The notes below the pieces were generated by a model. That model did not search any database. It worked only from the letters and a program-made list of their open reading frames with translations, and was not told where the DNA came from. The translations under genes were made by a program, and so were the position numbers. From a virus, in the IMG/VR virus record IMGVR_UViG_3300044720_000060, positions 1 through 21,876 of that record: a DNA stretch of 21,876 nucleotides; one strand, written 5' to 3'. Numbering within the stretch: the first letter of the stretch is position 1; every line of letters begins with the position of its first letter. Positions 19,816 through 21,876 of the stretch are shown here, in pieces.

Positions 19816-20620
19816 GGCATGGCGCAAGCCGATGTTCCAGACGATGTTTGCGCGCGGAGGCGAACGCCCAATGGGTCAGCTCGATGAGAGGCATGCCGTG
19901 CTCGCGGTAGCGCTCCAGTTTCCACCGTTTCCGCTCGGTGTAGCGGCGGTTGTGGGTGACTCCCCAGATCTCGATGTACCAGCCGTTCGCGAGGAAATCT
20001 GCGCGGAAGCGTCGATCGAACGGAAGCCGAGGATCGTAGACATGCGCGACTCCGTGCTCCGAGAGCCAGTCATCGACCCACTGCTCGTAGGTCGAGCGCA
20101 CGACATGCCCGTCATTGCAGGTTCGCTGCTCGCGCCAGCCAGGGTGACGGCGAGGGATGCCGTGCTCGTCCATGAGCTTCTTGATCGGCCCTGCCGAGAC
20201 GCCGTGGCGCCTGCCGATGTTGATGATCGACTCTCCATGGACGAGGTACGCCTCGCGAAGTTCTGCCTCGGTTGGAAGCAGGGGCACGTGCCCCCCTCGC
20301 CGTGTCATCCAGACCGTGGAGGACGGGATTCCGAACTTCTTCAGCCAGTAGGCGACGGCCGTCAAGTCGACGCCGTAGAGCGCACCGATTGCCGCGAGCG
20401 AGCGGTGCTCCACATGGACGAGCCGCTCCAAGTCCTCGGCCCGCATCGGCTCAAGGCCCCTCGCGGCCAGTCCCTTGCCTTTGGGCCGCGGTGGGATTCC
20501 GTACTTCCGCATCCAGCGCAGCACGTGTGTCTTGCTGACGCCGAATCGCTTCCCGATCTGGCGAGTCGTCAACCCGTCGTCGATGTACAGGCGGGCAAGC
20601 TCGTCGCGGTCGGGCGTCAC
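19754..20620 (-). CDS. homing endonuclease, triple HTH plus PD-(D/E)XK/Vsr-like nuclease domain
   Basis: This is a 288-residue protein on the minus strand with a GTG start at 20620. Three repeats of about 56 residues, each a helix-turn-helix, lie at 7-44, 63-100 and 119-156. Each ends in a KYGIP/KFGIP/EHGIP segment. They are probably DNA-reading units. Residues 173-250 form a nuclease-like domain: VVRSTYEQWVDDWLSEHG (Ser 176, Glu 179), FRADFLANGWYIEIWG (Asp 208, Glu 217). The E-x-K lysine is replaced, as in some Vsr-like homing enzymes. The last ~22 residues are read from gp10-gene antisense and probably are not part of the fold. The gene sits between neck and tail-terminator genes and is free-standing. 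Confidence 0.82.
   Translation of the reverse strand: MTPDRDELARLYIDDGLTTRQIGKRFGVSKTHVLRWMRKYGIPPRPKGKGLAARGLEPMRAEDLERLVHVEHRSLAAIGALYGVDLTAVAYWLKKFGIPSSTVWMTRRGGHVPLLPTEAELREAYLVHGESIINIGRRHGVSAGPIKKLMDEHGIPRRHPGWREQRTCNDGHVVRSTYEQWVDDWLSEHGVAHVYDPRLPFDRRFRADFLANGWYIEIWGVTHNRRYTERKRWKLERYREHGMPLIELTHWAFASARKHRLEHRLAPCLTPPFSSQRDTTAEPARLPE
19828..19834 (+). repeat. 7-bp direct repeat flanking the third endonuclease (second copy 20646-20652)
   Basis: GCCGATG occurs shortly after the neck-gene stop and again at the tail-terminator ATG. Joining them deletes 818 bp and puts the tail-terminator ATG 16 bases after the neck stop. The first copy is inside the present endonuclease frame, so residues after about 265 would come from host-gene DNA. 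Chance cannot be excluded. Confidence 0.4.
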
Positions 20621-20627
20621 GTGCCAA

Positions 20628-20633
20628 ATTATA
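20628..20633 (-). promoter_or_regulatory. TATAAT -10 element, probable leaderless promoter of the endonuclease at 20620
   Basis: On the minus strand a perfect TATAAT ends seven bases before the GTG start, leaving no room for a ribosome-binding site. In actinobacteria TAnnnT at this distance is the hallmark of leaderless transcription. No strong -35 match was seen. It lies in otherwise G+C-rich DNA, so it stands out. Confidence 0.65.
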
Positions 20634-20649
20634 CCTGGAAACGTGGCCG

Positions 20650-21060
20650 ATGAACGTCATGGACGTCGCCATCTACAACGCGCTGGCCGGCTCGACGGCG
20701 CTCACCACCGCGCTCGGCGGCACTGCCATCTTCCAGTGGCTCGCCCCCGAGAACCGCAACCCGCCCTACGTCGTCTACAACAAGCAGGCCGGCACCCCGA
20801 TCCACACCTTCGGCGGCGTGGCGATCGAGAACGACCTCTACACCGTGCGCGGCGTGACCATCGGCCCCTCGGCCGTCGCCGGCGGCACGATCGCGAAGCT
20901 CATCAACGACGCCCTCGCCGACCGGGCGCTCACCATCACCGGCTACACCCACCTCTACCTGCGCCGCGTCTCGGACGTGGACTACCCGGAGGTCGTGGCG
21001 GGGGTGCGTTTCTACCATCGCGGTGCGATGTACCGCGCCATGGCCGATCCCGCCGGCTAA
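20650..21060 (+). CDS. tail terminator-like protein (DUF3168 type)
   Basis: This is a 136-residue protein from ATG 20650. The pattern IYNALAGSTALTTALGGTAI, PPYVVYNKQAG, LYTVRGVTIGPSAVAGGTIA and a final beta segment matches the DUF3168 / gpU-like tail terminator proteins that cap the tail at the head-proximal end. Length is normal for the family. It lies between the neck protein and the tail tube, the standard place. The upstream ribosome-binding site is weak, possibly because the endonuclease insertion altered the leader. The 3' end overlaps the next endonuclease gene by four bases, tail to tail. Confidence 0.78.
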   Translation: MNVMDVAIYNALAGSTALTTALGGTAIFQWLAPENRNPPYVVYNKQAGTPIHTFGGVAIENDLYTVRGVTIGPSAVAGGTIAKLINDALADRALTITGYTHLYLRRVSDVDYPEVVAGVRFYHRGAMYRAMADPAG

Positions 21061-21698
21061 TGCTTCTTCGGCCCCCAACGCGCGAGCGCTCCCTTCCTCC
21101 CGGCCTCGGCCATCCGAGCGCGCGTCTCGGGGCTGTAGGTCCAGGTCTTCCGGTCGTGCTGGGCCAGGTGCTCGGCGGTGCCCGCGTAGACCTCCAGGTT
21201 CTCGGGCCGGTTGTCGTCCTTGACGCCGTTGCGGTGGTGTACGTGTTCGGTGGGAAGCAGGAGGCGTCCGAGCTTCTCGGACATGACGAGACGGTGCTCG
21301 GGGGCATAGCCGCTGCGCTGGGCCATGGGGTGGCCAGGGCACCACACCATCACGTAGCCGCCCGAGGTCAGGTATCGGCCACCGCGCCAGCGCGGACAGT
21401 CGGGACCGATGGCGCGCCCTCGGGGGCTGTGTCCGCGCAGGTAGGGCACCGGGTGGCCGCGGAAGTGGCGCCGCTTGCGGCGCGTCGTCGTGACCAGCGG
21501 GGTCGGCTGACCGCAACCGCATTCGCACATTCCGCTCGGGATCTCGTCCCTTGTCGGCTGGTATGCCCCCCGGTGGGGCCGGCCCTCGCTTGCCGCGAGT
21601 CGCACGTGATGGCCGGGAAGAAACCGCGCCGGTTTGCGGCGCCGCGGGTTGTCAGGGATCGGCTCTCCGCAGCCGCATTCACACAACGGTCTGTCCAT
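21057..21698 (-). CDS. HNH homing endonuclease with two Cys-rich N-terminal motifs
   Basis: This is a 213-residue protein on the minus strand from ATG 21698. Two similar short motifs, CECGCGEPIP (6-15) and CECGCGQPTP (58-67), each followed by a basic R-F-x-x-GH segment (FLPGHH, FRGH), are probably metal-binding DNA contacts. Residues 108-177 are an HNH domain: RYLTSGGYVMVW, EHRLVMSEKLGR (His 135), HVHHRNGVKDDNRPENLEV (His 154/155, Asn 167) and AEHLAQH. The C-terminal YSPETRARMAEAGRKG is a NUMOD-like DNA-binding tail. Its stop overlaps the tail-terminator stop by four bases. No clean flanking repeat was found for this one. Confidence 0.9.
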   Translation of the reverse strand: MDRPLCECGCGEPIPDNPRRRKPARFLPGHHVRLAASEGRPHRGAYQPTRDEIPSGMCECGCGQPTPLVTTTRRKRRHFRGHPVPYLRGHSPRGRAIGPDCPRWRGGRYLTSGGYVMVWCPGHPMAQRSGYAPEHRLVMSEKLGRLLLPTEHVHHRNGVKDDNRPENLEVYAGTAEHLAQHDRKTWTYSPETRARMAEAGRKGALARWGPKKH

Positions 21699-21706
21699 GC
21701 GCTCAT

Positions 21707-21735
21707 AGCATGGCAGAGAAAGAGGGGTGGTTCAA
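21707..21735 (-). promoter_or_regulatory. possible promoter of the endonuclease at 21698
   Basis: On the minus strand TTGAAC (21735-21730) is followed by 17 bases and CATGCT (21712-21707), whose end is eight bases before the ATG. The -35 part is fair and the -10 part is weak (A at position 2, T at position 6). The spacing to the start again suits a leaderless transcript. Confidence 0.35.
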
Positions 21736-21876
21736 ATCGCCTATAGCGCCGGCAAAAACGCAATGCTCCGTGTCACTACCCCCATCGGCGGCGGCATCGT
21801 CGACATCTCCCCCTACCTCACGAGCGTGCAGGGGCCGTCGGTCGACGCGCAGACCGCCGAGGTCTCGACCCTTGGC
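21727..21876 (+). CDS. major tail (tail tube) protein, 5' part only
   Basis: This is a partial protein of 50 residues from GTG 21727, running off the right edge. The start VQIAYSAGKNAMLRVTT, then IGGGIVDISPYLTSVQGPS and TAEVSTLG, follow the opening of siphovirus tail tube proteins, with a first strand and the DIS-x-YLTSV-x-G and ...T-x-G loops. GAGGGG directly before or overlapping the GTG makes the exact start uncertain. The first ~17 codons hold several A/T-ending codons (CAA, TAT, AAA, GCA, CGT, ACT), next to the upstream endonuclease. Confidence 0.75.
   Translation, partial: MVQIAYSAGKNAMLRVTTPIGGGIVDISPYLTSVQGPSVDAQTAEVSTLG

Noticed and set aside
19832-20653. Plus-strand open frame (273 codons) antisense to the triple-HTH endonuclease
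   Set aside because: The minus-strand frame has repeated HTH units, a nuclease motif and its own -10 element. The plus frame has none of these.
21039-21714. CATGGC repeats (21039-21044 and 21709-21714) as edges of the fourth endonuclease insertion
   Set aside because: Collapsing them would delete the last codons of the tail-terminator gene, so they do not restore a sensible junction.
20475-21746. Plus-strand open frame (423 codons) through the tail-terminator gene and the minus-strand HNH gene
   Set aside because: It runs out of frame through one real gene and antisense to another, and the composition is Arg/Ala/His-rich without motifs.

Overview
This window is a segment of a tailed-phage genome (or of a prophage), apparently from a siphovirus with a high-GC host that is probably actinobacterial. 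The evidence is the gene order: replication genes, terminase, portal, Mu F-like minor head protein, scaffold, capsid cement protein, major capsid protein, head-tail connectors, tail terminator, tail tube. Support for the host comes from the strong G+C bias at third codon positions and the frequent GTG starts. Most genes overlap tightly (ATGA, GTGA or TGATG), so almost everything on the plus strand reads as one compact operon. No integrase, attachment site, tRNA or CRISPR array was seen.

Layout. (1) 1-3037: small early or accessory genes, several with Cys/His zinc-binding patterns, then a primase-associated protein (970-1470) and a RepA/RecA-like helicase-type ATPase (1460-2524). A repeat-rich stretch of weak coding character follows (about 2523-2740). 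(2) 3034-5423: terminase small and large subunits, separated by a 191-base gap with a perfect 25-bp tandem duplication. (3) 5420-11099: portal, six small genes (five of them between portal and head protein), Mu F-like head protein, scaffold, capsid cement protein and major capsid protein. (4) 11733-14383: small virion-associated proteins, a 382-residue fibre-like beta protein and a head-tail adaptor. (5) 14877-18993: a translationally coupled sugar cassette of four glycosyltransferases and one NAD-dependent epimerase/dehydratase, placed inside the head-tail connector genes. (6) 18968-21876: a Pro-rich peptide, head-tail stopper, neck protein, tail terminator and the start of the tail tube gene.

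Four free-standing homing-type endonucleases of four architectures (11074-11670 minus, 14380-14880 plus, 19754-20620 minus, 21057-21698 minus) sit at structural-gene boundaries. Three are flanked by 6-7 bp direct repeats whose collapse would restore compact gene spacing. The ends of neighbouring structural genes show a local shift to A/T-ending codons. The three minus-strand endonucleases each have a -10-like hexamer 7-8 bases before the start codon, which suggests leaderless transcripts; the clearest is a perfect TATAAT before the gene at 20620.

The most interesting features are the sugar cassette inside the connector module (possibly glycosylating the virion), the set of endonuclease insertions with their footprints, the tandem palindromic repeat between the terminase genes, and the repeated motif at the 3' ends of the first small genes. 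All family assignments come from reading motifs by eye; no database search was run.
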